Positions 34,692 to 45,240 are shown, numbered from the stretch's first letter. The stretch: 64,000 nt of DNA from Pseudogemmobacter sp044142105 (GCF_044142105.1 NZ_JBGTYM010000001.1:868001-932000); one strand, 5' to 3'. The notes: a model not told the origin generated them from the letters alone. A program made the numbers and translations.

Positions 34692-35561
34692 CTATTCCGC
34701 CGCGACCCGGCCCCGCCCTGTCGGCGTGGCGCCATAGACATCGCGAAAAGCGCGCGCGAAATGCGACCGCGAGGCATAGCCCGCCGCCTCTGCCGCCGCC
34801 AGACTGCCCGACCCTTCGGCCAAGGCCGCCCGCGCCGCCTCCATCCGCACCTCGCGCAACAGCGCCCGGAAGGCCGTGCCCTCTGCCGCCAGCCGCCGCC
34901 GCAATGTCGGCCCCGAAATCCCGAACACCTCTGCCACGCCCTCGACCGACCACGGGTCAGCCGGGGCCGAGCGCATCAGCCAGCGCGCATCTTCCGCCAG
35001 GGTCTGCTCGAACAATGGCCGGGCCTGCGGCACCGGGCGCAAGAGCATCAGGATTTCGGCCACCCGCAAGTCGCGGATCGTCTCGAACCCCTCGGCCTCT
35101 GACAGGTGCTGCGCCGCATGGCCCAGCGCCTCGACCAGATCGCGGCTCAAGGCCACGCGCAGATCGGCCCGTGGCGCGGCGCGTTCCGCCGGGCTGAGGC
35201 GCGGCACCGACTGCGGCAGACCATCCACTTCCAGCAGCAGCGATTCATACAGCCCCAGACTGTCATCCGGCACGTTCACGAAATGCGCCCGCAAGCCGCG
35301 CGGCAGCACAAAGACCGACCCGGTCGGCATGGTCAGGCAGCGCGCCCCGATCCAGATCTCCTTCGATCCGCGCAGCACCACCACCAGCGCGGGTTTTTCC
35401 ACCAGCACCGATTTCAGCGTTTCGCGATGCTTGCAGCCATAGGTAAAGGCATTGCGGGCGCGCGGCGTGAAGCCGCCCTTGCGCGCGGGCCGCACCCGGC
35501 GCATCCGCTCCAGCAGATCGGCGCGCAACAGCGCCTCGTCTTGGGGGAAGTGAGAGGTCAT
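34692..35561 (-). CDS. AraC-family transcriptional regulator
   Basis: Regulator of 289 aa. The C-terminal AraC helix-turn-helix pair (about residues 190-285) shows WSVEGVAEVFGISGPTLRRR and AEAAGYASRSHFARAFRDVYG. The N-terminal half is a sensor domain with TLKSVLVEKPALVVVLRGSK. ATG 35561 is chosen; the frame runs on to 35816 without coding character. It is divergent from the metallo-beta-lactamase-fold gene at 35695 across 133 bp, so it may control it. Its ligand is unknown. Confidence 0.88.
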   Translation of the reverse strand: MTSHFPQDEALLRADLLERMRRVRPARKGGFTPRARNAFTYGCKHRETLKSVLVEKPALVVVLRGSKEIWIGARCLTMPTGSVFVLPRGLRAHFVNVPDDSLGLYESLLLEVDGLPQSVPRLSPAERAAPRADLRVALSRDLVEALGHAAQHLSEAEGFETIRDLRVAEILMLLRPVPQARPLFEQTLAEDARWLMRSAPADPWSVEGVAEVFGISGPTLRRRLAAEGTAFRALLREVRMEAARAALAEGSGSLAAAEAAGYASRSHFARAFRDVYGATPTGRGRVAAE

Positions 35562-35666
35562 GGCCCAACATAGCCTGCCCCGGCCGGAAAACCATCCTTG
35601 ACCTGAGCGTTTCGGGCTCATGGTCGAACGTCTCCGGCGCAGGCCGCGCCATCCGCCATCGCATAA

Positions 35667-35686
35667 CCGGGGCCTCGAAACCCCGG
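35667..35686 (+). promoter_or_regulatory. Hairpin overlapping the ribosome-binding site of the MBL-fold gene
   Basis: CCGGGG (35667-35672) pairs with CCCCGG (35681-35686). The right arm touches the GGAG (35685-35688) that should serve the ATG at 35695. A short version of the arrangement seen at glpK; could lower basal translation. Confidence 0.35.
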
Positions 35687-35694
35687 AGACCAAG

Positions 35695-36510
35695 ATGAAA
35701 CCCTTCTTCCTTCTCGCCCTTCTCGCCTCGCCCGCCGCTGCGGCGGAGGTCGAGCTGTGGCGGCTCGACTGCGGCACAATCCAGGTCAATGACCTGAACG
35801 CCTTCTCCGACACCATGGCCTATTCCGGCCAGTCGAAGACGCTGACCGACAGTTGCTACCTGATCCGCCACGATGCGGATTATCTTCTGTGGGACACCGG
35901 CCTGCCTGCCGCCCTGCTCGGCGCGCCGCAGGACCCTACCGCCGCCATGGCCCCCACTCTGGCCCGCGATCTGCCGGATCAACTGGCCGAAATTGGCGTG
36001 GCGCCGGACCAGATCACCCATGTCGGCATCAGCCACTATCATTTCGACCATACCGGGCAGGCCGCAACCTTCGCCAAGGCGACGCTTGTGATCGGCGCCG
36101 CCGATTTCGCCGCCCTCTCGGCCGATCCCCTGCCGCCCTTCGCCGATCCCGCGCCGCTTGCGCCCTGGCTCAAGGATGGCGGCGCGGTGACACAAGTGTC
36201 AGGCGATCTGGACCTCTTCGGCGATGGCAGCGTGATGGTCCTGTCGATGCCTGGCCACACCCCCGGCGAGACCGCCCTTCTGGTCCGTCTGGCCGAAACC
36301 GGGCCGGTCCTCCTGTCGGGCGACGTGGTCCATTTCGCCGAACAGATCGCCCATCGTGGCGTGCCCGGCTTCAACTGGGACCGGGCCGAGACGCTGGCCT
36401 CGATGGAGCGGCTCGAAGCGCTGACCAAGAACCTGAAGGCTGTTCTGGTGATCCAGCACGACCCGGCGGATACCGCCAAGCTGCCCGCCTTCCCCGCTTC
36501 GGCAAAGTAG
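35695..36510 (+). CDS. MBL-fold metallo-hydrolase, secreted, AHL-lactonase-like
   Basis: Metallo-beta-lactamase-fold enzyme, 271 aa, with a Sec signal peptide MKPFFLLALLASPAAAAE. The metal motif HxHxDH is ISHYHFDHTG (about residue 113). Further ligands are His in SMPGHTPGE (about 185), Asp in LLSGDVVHF (about 207) and a C-terminal His in VIQHDPAD (about 257). The layout is that of N-acyl-homoserine-lactonase-like proteins. The signal peptide suggests periplasmic action. It lies between an AraC gene and glpK. The substrate is not deducible. Confidence 0.87.
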   Translation: MKPFFLLALLASPAAAAEVELWRLDCGTIQVNDLNAFSDTMAYSGQSKTLTDSCYLIRHDADYLLWDTGLPAALLGAPQDPTAAMAPTLARDLPDQLAEIGVAPDQITHVGISHYHFDHTGQAATFAKATLVIGAADFAALSADPLPPFADPAPLAPWLKDGGAVTQVSGDLDLFGDGSVMVLSMPGHTPGETALLVRLAETGPVLLSGDVVHFAEQIAHRGVPGFNWDRAETLASMERLEALTKNLKAVLVIQHDPADTAKLPAFPASAK

Positions 36511-36576
36511 GCGCGCAAGCCTTTGTGAAACATGGGTTTTAGGCAAGACCTCAGCCGCCGAAACCGTTGACTTTCA

Positions 36577-36616
36577 CCCCCTCCCCGGCCAGACTTCCAC
36601 TGCTCCGGGGAGGGGG
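36577..36616 (+). promoter_or_regulatory. Perfect 12-bp inverted repeat sequestering the glpK ribosome-binding site
   Basis: CCCCCTCCCCGG (36577-36588) is the exact reverse complement of CCGGGGAGGGGG (36605-36616), with a 16-nt loop between. The right arm contains the whole Shine-Dalgarno region (GGGGAGG), 4 nt before ATG 36621. In RNA this G/C-only stem would bury the ribosome-binding site, so glpK translation probably needs structure opening or a competing fold. Confidence 0.7.
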
Positions 36617-36620
36617 AAAA

Positions 36621-38102
<1,482 letters not shown>

Positions 38103-38112
38103 GCCAAATGCA

Positions 38113-38136
38113 AAGGGGCGGCCGAAGCCGCCCCTT
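38113..38136. terminator. Bidirectional terminator between glpK and pntB
   Basis: Perfect 10-bp stem AAGGGGCGGC-CGAA-GCCGCCCCTT between convergent genes. On the minus strand it is followed by TGCATTTGG; on the plus strand by CCGATCCCTTT. Confidence 0.75.
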
Positions 38137-38160
38137 CCGATCCCTTTGCCGAAGGATCGC

Positions 38161-39600
38161 CTATTCGATCATCGGCAGCAGCGCGTCGACCGACTTCTTG
38201 GCATCGCCATAGAACATCCGCGTATTGTCCTTGTAGAACAGCGGGTTCTCGATCCCCGAATAGCCGGTGCCCTGGCCGCGCTTCGACACGAAAACCTGCT
38301 TCGCCTTCCAGACTTCCAGAACCGGCATCCCGGCGATCGGCGAATTCGGGTCTTCCTGCGCCGCCGGGTTCACGATGTCATTCGACCCGATGACGATGAC
38401 CACATCCGTATTCGGGAAGTCCTCGTTGATCTCGTCCATTTCCAGAACGATGTCATAGGGCACCTTGGCCTCGGCCAAAAGCACGTTCATGTGGCCCGGC
38501 AGACGGCCCGCCACCGGGTGGATGGCGAAACGCACCTCCTTGCCCTTGGCGCGCAGCTTGCGGGTCAGTTCCGACACCGATTGCTGGGCCTGCGCCACCG
38601 CCATGCCATAGCCCGGCACGATGATCACGCTGTCCGCATCGTTCAGCGCCGCCGCCACGCCATCGGCGTCGATGGCGATCTGCTCGCCCGTCACTTCCAT
38701 CGCCGGGCCGGTGGTGCCGCCGAAGCCGCCCAGAATGACCGAGACGAAGGACCGGTTCATCGCCTTGCACATGATGTAGCTCAGGATCGCGCCCGAAGAA
38801 CCGACCAGCGCGCCGGTGACGATCAGCAGATCGTTCGACAGCGAAAAGCCGATCGCCGCTGCCGCCCAGCCGGAATAGCTGTTCAGCATCGACACCACGA
38901 CCGGCATGTCGGCGCCGCCGATGCCCATGATCAGGTGATAGCCGATGAACAGGGCCGCCAGCGTCATCACCAGAAGCGCCACGGTCGAGCCGCTTTGCAG
39001 ATAGACGACCAGCAGGATCAGCGAGATCAGCGCGGCCGAGGCGTTCAAGATATGCCCGCCCGGCAGCTTCTTGGCCTTGCCATCCACCTTGCCGGCCAGC
39101 TTGCCGAAGGCAATGACCGAGCCGGTGAAGGTCACCGCCCCGATGAAGACGCCGAGGAAGGTCTCGACCCGCAGGATCGCGATTTCCACCGGGGTCTTGT
39201 GCGCCACCACGGCGGCAAAGCCGGTCAGCGCCGCCTTGGCCTCTTCGCTCATCCCGACGATGCGCGCGGCCTCGATATGGGTGTTGAAGCCGATGAAGAC
39301 GGCGGCCAGGCCGACCAGCGAATGCATCGCCGCCACAAGCTGCGGCATCTCGGTCATCTGCACCCGGGTCGCCACGACCCAGCCTGCCGCGCCGCCGCCC
39401 GCGATCAGCAGGACCGACAGCCACCACAGGCCCGACCCCGGCCCTGCCAGCGTCGCCGCCACGGCCAAAGCCATGCCGACAATGCCATACCAGACCGCGC
39501 GCTTGGCGCTTTCCTGGCCCGACAGGCCGCCCAGCGAGAGGATGAACAGAACTGCGGCAACGACATAGGCCGCAGTGGTGAATCCGATTTCCATATTCAT
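38161..39600 (-). CDS. pntB: NAD(P) transhydrogenase subunit beta
   Basis: Membrane subunit of the proton-translocating transhydrogenase, which makes NADPH from NADH using the proton gradient. It is 479 aa. About eight to nine membrane segments (1-260) are followed by the NADP-binding domain III (about 300-479), with VIIVPGYGMAVAQAQQSV (about 325), IHPVAGRLPGHMNVLLAEA (about 360) and VVIVIGSNDIVNPAA (about 405). It lies 10 bp after pntA and shares its operon. Confidence 0.95.
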   Translation of the reverse strand: MNMEIGFTTAAYVVAAVLFILSLGGLSGQESAKRAVWYGIVGMALAVAATLAGPGSGLWWLSVLLIAGGGAAGWVVATRVQMTEMPQLVAAMHSLVGLAAVFIGFNTHIEAARIVGMSEEAKAALTGFAAVVAHKTPVEIAILRVETFLGVFIGAVTFTGSVIAFGKLAGKVDGKAKKLPGGHILNASAALISLILLVVYLQSGSTVALLVMTLAALFIGYHLIMGIGGADMPVVVSMLNSYSGWAAAAIGFSLSNDLLIVTGALVGSSGAILSYIMCKAMNRSFVSVILGGFGGTTGPAMEVTGEQIAIDADGVAAALNDADSVIIVPGYGMAVAQAQQSVSELTRKLRAKGKEVRFAIHPVAGRLPGHMNVLLAEAKVPYDIVLEMDEINEDFPNTDVVIVIGSNDIVNPAAQEDPNSPIAGMPVLEVWKAKQVFVSKRGQGTGYSGIENPLFYKDNTRMFYGDAKKSVDALLPMIE

Positions 39601-39610
39601 GCCCCCCGCT

Positions 39611-41185
39611 TCACGACTTCTGGAACATGGCGAGCATGCGCCGGGTCACGAGGAAGCCACCAAAGATGTTCACCCCCGCCATCAGCACCGACAGCGCCGC
39701 CAGCAGCACCACGAGCCACGAGCCCGAGCCGATCTGCAGCAGCGCGCCCAGGATGATGATCGAGGAAATCGCATTGGTGATCGCCATCAGCGGCGTGTGC
39801 AGGCTGTGCGAGACGTTCCAGATCACCTGGAAGCCCACGAAGCACGAAAGCACGAAGACGATGAAATGCGACATGAAGCTCGCCGGCGCATAAAGCCCGG
39901 CCAGCAGCAGCAATCCGCCGCCAATGGCCAGAAGGCCAACCTGGCTGCGGGTCTGCGCCTTGAACGCGGCCACTTCATTGGCGCGCTTTTCTTCCGGCGT
40001 CAGTTCCTTGGCCTTCTCCTTCGGCTTCTGCACCGCGATGGCCGCGATCTTCGGCGGCGGCGGCGGCCAGGTGACCTCGCCGCCATGCGCCACGGTCGCG
40101 CCGCGGATCACGTCATCGCCCATGTTATGGTCGATGACGCCATCCTTCTTCGGCGTCAGGTCGGTCAGCATATGGCGGATATTGGTCGCATACAGCGTCG
40201 AGGCCTGCGTCGCCATCCGGCTGGGGAAGTCGGTATAGCCGACGATGGTCACGCCATTGTCGGTCACGATCTTCTGGTCCGGCACGGTCAGGTCGCAATT
40301 GCCGCCGCGTTCCGCCGCAAGGTCGACGATGACCGAGCCGCGCTTCATCATCGCGACCATATCGGCGGTCCACAGTTTCGGCGCAGGGCGGCCGGGGATC
40401 AGCGCGGTGGTGATGACAATGTCCATCTCCGGCGCCAGCTCGCGGAACTTCTTCAGCTGCGCCTCGCGGAATTCAGGGCTGGAGGGCGCCGCATAACCGC
40501 CCGTCGCCGCGCCGTCGGTCTGGGCTTCCGAGAAGTCCAGATAGACGAATTCGGCGCCCATCGATTCGATCTGTTCGGCCACTTCGGGCCGCACGTCGAA
40601 AGCATAGGTGATCGCGCCAAGGCTGGTCGAGGTGCCGATGGCGGCAAGACCCGCCACGCCCGCGCCGACGACCAGAACCTTGGCCGGGGGCACCTTGCCC
40701 GCCGCCGTCACCTGGCCCGTGAAGAAGCGGCCGAAATTGTTGCCGGCCTCGATCACCGCGCGATAGCCCGCGATATTGGCCATCGACGACAGCGCGTCCA
40801 TCTTCTGGGCGCGGCTGATGCGCGGCACCATGTCCATGGCGACGACCGTCGCGCCCTGTTCGGCAAGCTGCTTCATCAGCGCTTCGTTCTGGGCGGGCCA
40901 GAAGAAGGAAATCAGCGTCTGGCCCTTGCGCAAGAGCCGGGCCTCATCGGCATCCGGTCCGCGTACCTTGACGATCACATCCGCCGCCGCCGCGACCGCG
41001 GCCGCATCCGGCAATACCTCGACCCCCGCCGCCTGATAGGCTGCATCGGTGAACCCGGCTTTCAGCCCAGCCCCGGACTGCACAATGCAGTCATGTCCCA
41101 GTTTTTTAAGCTGAATGGCCGAATCGGGCGTCATCGCCACCCGGTTCTCGCCCTCGAAGCTTTCGCTTATCGCGCCGATCTTCAA
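39611..41185 (-). CDS. pntA: NAD(P) transhydrogenase subunit alpha
   Basis: Alpha subunit, 524 aa. The NAD-binding domain I has KIGAISESFEGENRVAMTP at the N-terminus, RISRAQKMDALSSMANIAGY (about 125) and the Rossmann motif VLVVGAGVAGLAA (about 170). A linker (about 370-420, WPPPPPKIAAI) leads to about four membrane segments at the C-terminus (430-520). The start is a TTG at 41185: GGGAG lies a few nt upstream and homology begins at LKIGAISESF. No ATG or GTG fits, and the open frame further upstream to 41818 is a shadow. Confidence 0.93.
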   Translation of the reverse strand: MKIGAISESFEGENRVAMTPDSAIQLKKLGHDCIVQSGAGLKAGFTDAAYQAAGVEVLPDAAAVAAAADVIVKVRGPDADEARLLRKGQTLISFFWPAQNEALMKQLAEQGATVVAMDMVPRISRAQKMDALSSMANIAGYRAVIEAGNNFGRFFTGQVTAAGKVPPAKVLVVGAGVAGLAAIGTSTSLGAITYAFDVRPEVAEQIESMGAEFVYLDFSEAQTDGAATGGYAAPSSPEFREAQLKKFRELAPEMDIVITTALIPGRPAPKLWTADMVAMMKRGSVIVDLAAERGGNCDLTVPDQKIVTDNGVTIVGYTDFPSRMATQASTLYATNIRHMLTDLTPKKDGVIDHNMGDDVIRGATVAHGGEVTWPPPPPKIAAIAVQKPKEKAKELTPEEKRANEVAAFKAQTRSQVGLLAIGGGLLLLAGLYAPASFMSHFIVFVLSCFVGFQVIWNVSHSLHTPLMAITNAISSIIILGALLQIGSGSWLVVLLAALSVLMAGVNIFGGFLVTRRMLAMFQKS

Positions 41186-41301
41186 TGCACTCTCCCCCGT
41201 GTGGCAGGCCTCGATGCGTCCCTTAGCATCGCGAAACAATATTTCAATGCCCGATTGGCGTATTTGCGACTCTTGTTGCAGCAGAAGCGGCCATGTGCGT
41301 C

Positions 41302-41766
41302 CTAATGCCGCCCGAACCAGCGCCCGACACGCCCGGCCCAAAGCCCGTATTCCGCCCCGAATCCCTCGATCAGCCGCGCCTCCTCGCCCGCGATGAAACG
41401 GCGCTGGATCACCCGCATGAAGACCCAGACCAGCGGCAGCGCATAGGCCGCGTGAAAGCCCAGACAGGCCCCGGCGATCACCAGCGCATCGCCCAGATAG
41501 ATCGGGTTGCGGCTGAAGCCGAAGACCCCGCCCGTCACCAAGGACGAGGGCGCGCGGCGCGGGATCACCGTTGTGCGCGCCCGCGCCATCTGCGCCACGG
41601 CCGCCGCCATCAGCGCGATCCCCGCCAGGGCCAGGCCAAGACCCAGCGCCGCCCCCGCCGCCCCCAGCCCCCGCCAGGGCAAGGCCCAGCCCGCCAGCGC
41701 CGCCAGCAGAACCATCGCCAGCGTCCAGACCGGCGGCCAATCCAGCGCCTTGCCCAGCCTTTCCAT
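41302..41766 (-). CDS. Isoprenylcysteine carboxyl methyltransferase-like membrane protein
   Basis: Small integral-membrane methyltransferase of the ICMT/PEMT fold, 154 aa, four to five hydrophobic segments. The conserved tail pattern is GGVFGFSRNPIYLGDALVI (about residue 85), matching the RNP(x)Y motif that contacts SAM, followed by FIAGEEARLIEGFGAEY (about 125), which holds the family E..L...FG..Y signature. ATG 41766 is preferred (GGAGG 9 nt upstream); an ATG at 41796 is possible. The substrate is unknown; bacteria of this group lack prenylated CaaX proteins. Confidence 0.83.
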   Translation of the reverse strand: MERLGKALDWPPVWTLAMVLLAALAGWALPWRGLGAAGAALGLGLALAGIALMAAAVAQMARARTTVIPRRAPSSLVTGGVFGFSRNPIYLGDALVIAGACLGFHAAYALPLVWVFMRVIQRRFIAGEEARLIEGFGAEYGLWAGRVGRWFGRH

Positions 41767-41892
41767 CGCCCCGCCCTCCGCGTGTCGCTGCGTCACGCTG
41801 GTCCTCTTTGCGCCTCACCGCAACCCACCTCCGCCTTCCCGCTTGGCTTCCGCGCGCCGCCCGGCCACAAAGGCGGCAAGGGAGACCCGATC

Positions 41893-43086
41893 ATGACCAC
41901 CGATTTCACCGCCACCCGCGCGCTGTTCGACCTGCCCCGGGGCATCACCTATCTTGACGGCAATTCTCTGGGCCCGCTGCCCCGCGCCGCCGCCGCCCGC
42001 GTGGCGCAGACCATCACCGGCGAATGGGGCGAGATGCTGATCCGCGGCTGGAACAGCGCGGGCTGGATGGAGATGCCCAGCCGCATCGGCAACCGCATCG
42101 GCAGGCTGATCGGGGCCGAACCCTATAGCGTGGTCATGGGCGACACGCTGTCGATCAAGGTCTACCAGGCCCTTGCCTCGGCGCTCGAGATGACCGGTCG
42201 CAAGACCATCCTCTCCGACAGCGGCAATTTCCCCTCCGACCTCTACATGGCCCAGGGCCTGTGCCAGAGCCTTGGCCCCGACTATCACCTGAAGGTTGTC
42301 GAGCCCGAGCAAGTCGAGGCCGCCATCGATAACCATCTTGGCGTCCTGATGCTGACCGAAGTCGATTACCGCACCGGCCGCCGCCATGACATGGCCCGGC
42401 TGATCTCCCGCGCCCATGCCGCGGGCGCGCTGGTGGTCTGGGATCTGGCCCATTCCGCCGGGGCCTTCCCGGTGCATCTGGCCCGCGACGGCGCCGATTT
42501 CGCCGTGGGATGCAGCTACAAATACCTCAATTCCGGCCCCGGCGGCCCGGCCTTCATTTATGTCGCCCCGCGCCATCAGGACCGCGCCCGCCCCGCCCTG
42601 TCGGGCTGGCTGGGTCACGAAGCCCCTTTCGCCTTCGATCGCGACTATCGCCCCGGCGCCGGGGTCGAGCGGATGCGCGTCGGCACGCCGCCCATCCTGC
42701 AACTCGCGGCCCTCGACGCCGCCCTGGATGTATGGGACCAGGTCGATCTCGACGATCTGCGCTTCCGCAGCCTGATCCTTCAGGACCGCTTCATCCAAAG
42801 GGTCGAAGCCAGCTGCCCCGAGCTGACCCTCGCCACCCCCCGCGACACCACACAGCGCGGCAGCCAGGTCTCCTTCCACCACCCGCAGGGCTATGCGGTG
42901 ATGCAGGCCCTGATCGCCGAGGGCGTGATCGGCGATTTCCGCGCCCCCGACATCCTGCGCTTCGGCATCACCCCGCTTTATATCGGCGAGGCCGAGATCG
43001 ACCATGCCGCCGAGGTTCTGGCCCGCATCCTGCATGGCAGGCTCTGGGACCGCGCAGAATTCAAGACCCGCGCCCGCGTGACCTGA
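41893..43086 (+). CDS. kynU: Kynureninase
   Basis: PLP enzyme that cleaves kynurenine to anthranilate and alanine in tryptophan breakdown. It is 397 aa. The N-terminal ITYLDGNSLGPLP (about residues 18-30) is a kynureninase hallmark. The PLP site is VGCSYKYLNSGPGGPAF (about 205), with the Schiff-base Lys in SYKYLN. SGWLGHEAPFAFDRDY (about 237) and the C-terminal FGITPLYIG follow. ATG 41893 has AAGGGAG upstream. No kynA or kynB is adjacent; an arylformamidase-like hydrolase is at 19255. Confidence 0.93.
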   Translation: MTTDFTATRALFDLPRGITYLDGNSLGPLPRAAAARVAQTITGEWGEMLIRGWNSAGWMEMPSRIGNRIGRLIGAEPYSVVMGDTLSIKVYQALASALEMTGRKTILSDSGNFPSDLYMAQGLCQSLGPDYHLKVVEPEQVEAAIDNHLGVLMLTEVDYRTGRRHDMARLISRAHAAGALVVWDLAHSAGAFPVHLARDGADFAVGCSYKYLNSGPGGPAFIYVAPRHQDRARPALSGWLGHEAPFAFDRDYRPGAGVERMRVGTPPILQLAALDAALDVWDQVDLDDLRFRSLILQDRFIQRVEASCPELTLATPRDTTQRGSQVSFHHPQGYAVMQALIAEGVIGDFRAPDILRFGITPLYIGEAEIDHAAEVLARILHGRLWDRAEFKTRARVT

Positions 43087-43230
43087 GCATGTCCACCGGC
43101 GCCGGGCGCTGGTGGCCGCGAACCCGCCCCGCTTTGGCATCTTTTCGCCGGAAAGATCGCGGTTCCGTGGCAATTTCGCCCGGAAAAGCGCATTATCACG
43201 CGCCTGTCATTTGCACCCCGCCGCAGCAGT

Positions 43231-43259
43231 TTGACGCATCCAAGGCGACAGGCTAAATT
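43231..43259 (+). promoter_or_regulatory. Sigma-70-type promoter of the L,D-transpeptidase gene
   Basis: TTGACG (43231-43236), a 17-bp spacer, then TAAATT (43254-43259): five of six matches to the -35 consensus and an acceptable -10. It lies 62 bp before the ATG at 43322. It is the clearest housekeeping promoter seen in the window. Confidence 0.7.
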
Positions 43260-43321
43260 CGCCGCGATTTTGTCCCCGGAAACCCGTCGTTTCCGGCAAG
43301 GAAACAAGTGAGTCTCAGCAC

Positions 43322-44320
43322 ATGCGCCTTCCCGGCATCCTGTCCCGTGCCCCTACCCTGAAATCCGCCTCCGCCGCCCTGCTTTCCGCGCTCCTGCTTT
43401 CGGCCTGTGTCGAAGGCGGCATGGGCGCCGCCCCCGGCACGCCCGCCCAGGCGCCGGTCGTGACGGATGAGACCATCTATGCCGCGCGGTCGGACGGCCA
43501 ATTTACCGTGCCCGCCCTGCCCGTCGCCGAGATCCCCGAACCCTACCGCCGCCAGGTCGTCGAATATCCGAACGAACAGGTGCCGGGCACGATCATCATC
43601 GATCCCTCGAAGCGCCTGCTCTACTATGTCTTGGACAAGAAAAAGGCGATCCGCTACGGCATTGCCGTCGGCGCCGAGGGTTTTGGCTGGTCGGGCGAAT
43701 CCGTCGTCGCCAACAAGCGGACCTGGCCGACCTGGACCCCACCCAAGGAGATGATCGAGCGCAAGCCGCATCTCAAGCAATATGAAAAAGGCCAGCCCGG
43801 CGGCCCGACCAACCCGCTTGGGTCGCGCGCCATCTACCTCACTTCGGGCGGCGTCGATTACGGCTATCGCATCCATGGCACGCCGGAATGGAAGTCAATC
43901 GGGCGCAATGCCTCGTCGGGCTGCTTCCGCATGATCAACCAGGACGTGATGGACCTCTATGACCGGGTCCAGGGGGGCGAGAAGGTGATCGTGCTGACCT
44001 CGAAAGGCGAAATACCCAAGGGCCTGTCGATCCCGAAACCGCCGGCCCCGAAAAAGAAGGAAGCGCCGGTGGTGACGCCGGTCGTCGCCCCGCCGCTGGC
44101 CGTGCTGACCCCGCCGACCATCGCAGGCGGCCCGGGCACCGGATTGGCGACCCCGACGGTCGAACCCGCCGCGGCCCCCGCCGCCGACACCCCGCCTGCG
44201 GCCCCGGCCCCGGCGGCCGATCCTGCCCCGGCTGCTGAACCAGCCGCCCCGGCTGCCGCGCCCGAAGCGCCCGCCGCCTGCCCGGTTCCGCTGGTGAACG
44301 GTGCCTGCCCCCAGGGCTAG
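43322..44320 (+). CDS. L,D-transpeptidase (YkuD) lipoprotein
   Basis: Cell-wall enzyme that forms 3-3 peptidoglycan crosslinks or anchors proteins. It is 332 aa. The N-terminal signal ends in a lipobox, LLSALLLSAC, so it is probably lipid-anchored. The YkuD domain spans about residues 80-235, with the catalytic motif RIHGTPEWKSIGRNASSGCF (about 188-207): His in HGT and nucleophile Cys in SSGCFRM. A Pro/Ala/Lys-rich tail (about 240-320) may span the wall. Preceded by a good promoter at 43231 and followed by a terminator-like hairpin. Confidence 0.9.
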   Translation: MRLPGILSRAPTLKSASAALLSALLLSACVEGGMGAAPGTPAQAPVVTDETIYAARSDGQFTVPALPVAEIPEPYRRQVVEYPNEQVPGTIIIDPSKRLLYYVLDKKKAIRYGIAVGAEGFGWSGESVVANKRTWPTWTPPKEMIERKPHLKQYEKGQPGGPTNPLGSRAIYLTSGGVDYGYRIHGTPEWKSIGRNASSGCFRMINQDVMDLYDRVQGGEKVIVLTSKGEIPKGLSIPKPPAPKKKEAPVVTPVVAPPLAVLTPPTIAGGPGTGLATPTVEPAAAPAADTPPAAPAPAADPAPAAEPAAPAAAPEAPAACPVPLVNGACPQG

Positions 44321-44342
44321 GGCAGCTTGCCCCGCAAAGAAG

Positions 44343-44377
44343 AAGGGCGGCATCCGGGCAAGGATGCGGCCCTTTCT
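44343..44377 (+). terminator. Terminator after the L,D-transpeptidase gene
   Basis: AAGGGC-G-GCATCC (44343-44355) pairs with GGATGC-G-GCCCTT (44362-44374), one G-G mismatch, followed by TCTCATT. It lies between convergent genes. Confidence 0.75.
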
Positions 44378-44396
44378 CATTGCCGGACCGCCCGCC

Positions 44397-45083
44397 CTAT
44401 TTCAGCCAGGTCTCATAGTCGCTGACCAAGAGATGGGTCGGCGCCACATCTTCCTCGATCTCGGCAAAACGCCCGATCGGCTCGCGAAAGATATTGTCGG
44501 TCAGGTCGTCATTGACGGTTGAGACCTCGCCGATAAGAACATCACCGCCCTCGCCCCAGAAGGCATGCCAGTCGCCCGGCATCAGCGTGACCGATTCCCC
44601 CGGCGCCAGCTTCAGCTTCTGGCCCGGGCCATAGGGGGTGGCGATGCCGTCGCAATGCACCATCCCGCCCTTGTCCTCGGCAAAGCGGCCCTGATCGTCG
44701 CTGCCGTAAAGCTCGATCACCAGCGTCGCGCCGCCCCGGTTGATGATGTCTTCGGCCTTGATGACATGGGTATGCATCGGCGACAGCTGATCCTGACGGC
44801 TGATGAGCAGCTTCTCGGCATAGCACATCCCGCCGCCGCGCTGCAGATCGGCCAATTGCCCGTTGCGCAGGGTGAAGAGGAACAGCCCCATCTCGTCGAA
44901 CCGGCCCTGGCCGTAATCGGTGATGTCCCAACCGCAGCGCCCCTCGATCACGCGGGCGGCCGCGTCGCGCCGGGCGCGGAACTGATCCGGCGTCCAGGCT
45001 GCGAAGGGTGGCAGGACAAAGCCGTAGCGGCGGACCATCTCATCCGCCGCCGCCATGATCTCGTTGATGCGCGAGCGCTTCAT
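44397..45083 (-). CDS. D-lyxose/D-mannose isomerase-like cupin enzyme
   Basis: Cupin-fold sugar ketol-isomerase of the D-lyxose isomerase family, 228 aa, typical length. Metal-site residues are in QDQLSPMHTHVIKAEDIIN (about residue 110; His-x-His and Glu/Lys). A second His is in VTLMPGDWHAFWGEG (about 170). KVEDI/EDIINRGG is the family hallmark. ATG 45083 is chosen with GGGGAG upstream. Divergent from the DUF1304 gene across a gap holding four 11-bp repeats. Lyxose/xylulose or mannose/fructose interconversion are the known activities. Confidence 0.85.
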   Translation of the reverse strand: MKRSRINEIMAAADEMVRRYGFVLPPFAAWTPDQFRARRDAAARVIEGRCGWDITDYGQGRFDEMGLFLFTLRNGQLADLQRGGGMCYAEKLLISRQDQLSPMHTHVIKAEDIINRGGATLVIELYGSDDQGRFAEDKGGMVHCDGIATPYGPGQKLKLAPGESVTLMPGDWHAFWGEGGDVLIGEVSTVNDDLTDNIFREPIGRFAEIEEDVAPTHLLVSDYETWLK

Positions 45084-45196
45084 CGCCCTGGTCTCCCCAT
45101 GCTTCCTCGCCCCGACCATAGCGCCGCGAAAGCGTGGAACCAAGCGTTGCCAAAGGCGCCGCAAGCTGGCTAGCCTGCGGTCACGGCAAGACAAAG

Positions 45197-45240
45197 CGGA
45201 AGACGTTCGGAAGACGTTTGGAAGACCTTCGAAAGACGTC
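45197..45240. repeat. Four tandem 11-bp direct repeats upstream of DUF1304 gene
   Basis: CGGAAGACGTT, CGGAAGACGTT, TGGAAGACCTT and CGAAAGACGTC run head to tail, one per helical turn; a poorer CGGCAAGACAAAG precedes them. They end 20 bp before the ATG at 45261. An imperfect dyad, CCGCA...TGCGG, is at 45159-45180. The phasing suggests an array for a regulator binding one DNA face, but a simple minisatellite cannot be excluded. Confidence 0.75.

Noticed and set aside
33379..34953. 524-codon minus-strand frame opposite glpV
   Set aside because: Shadow frame; the plus strand encodes a clear solute-binding protein with signal peptide.
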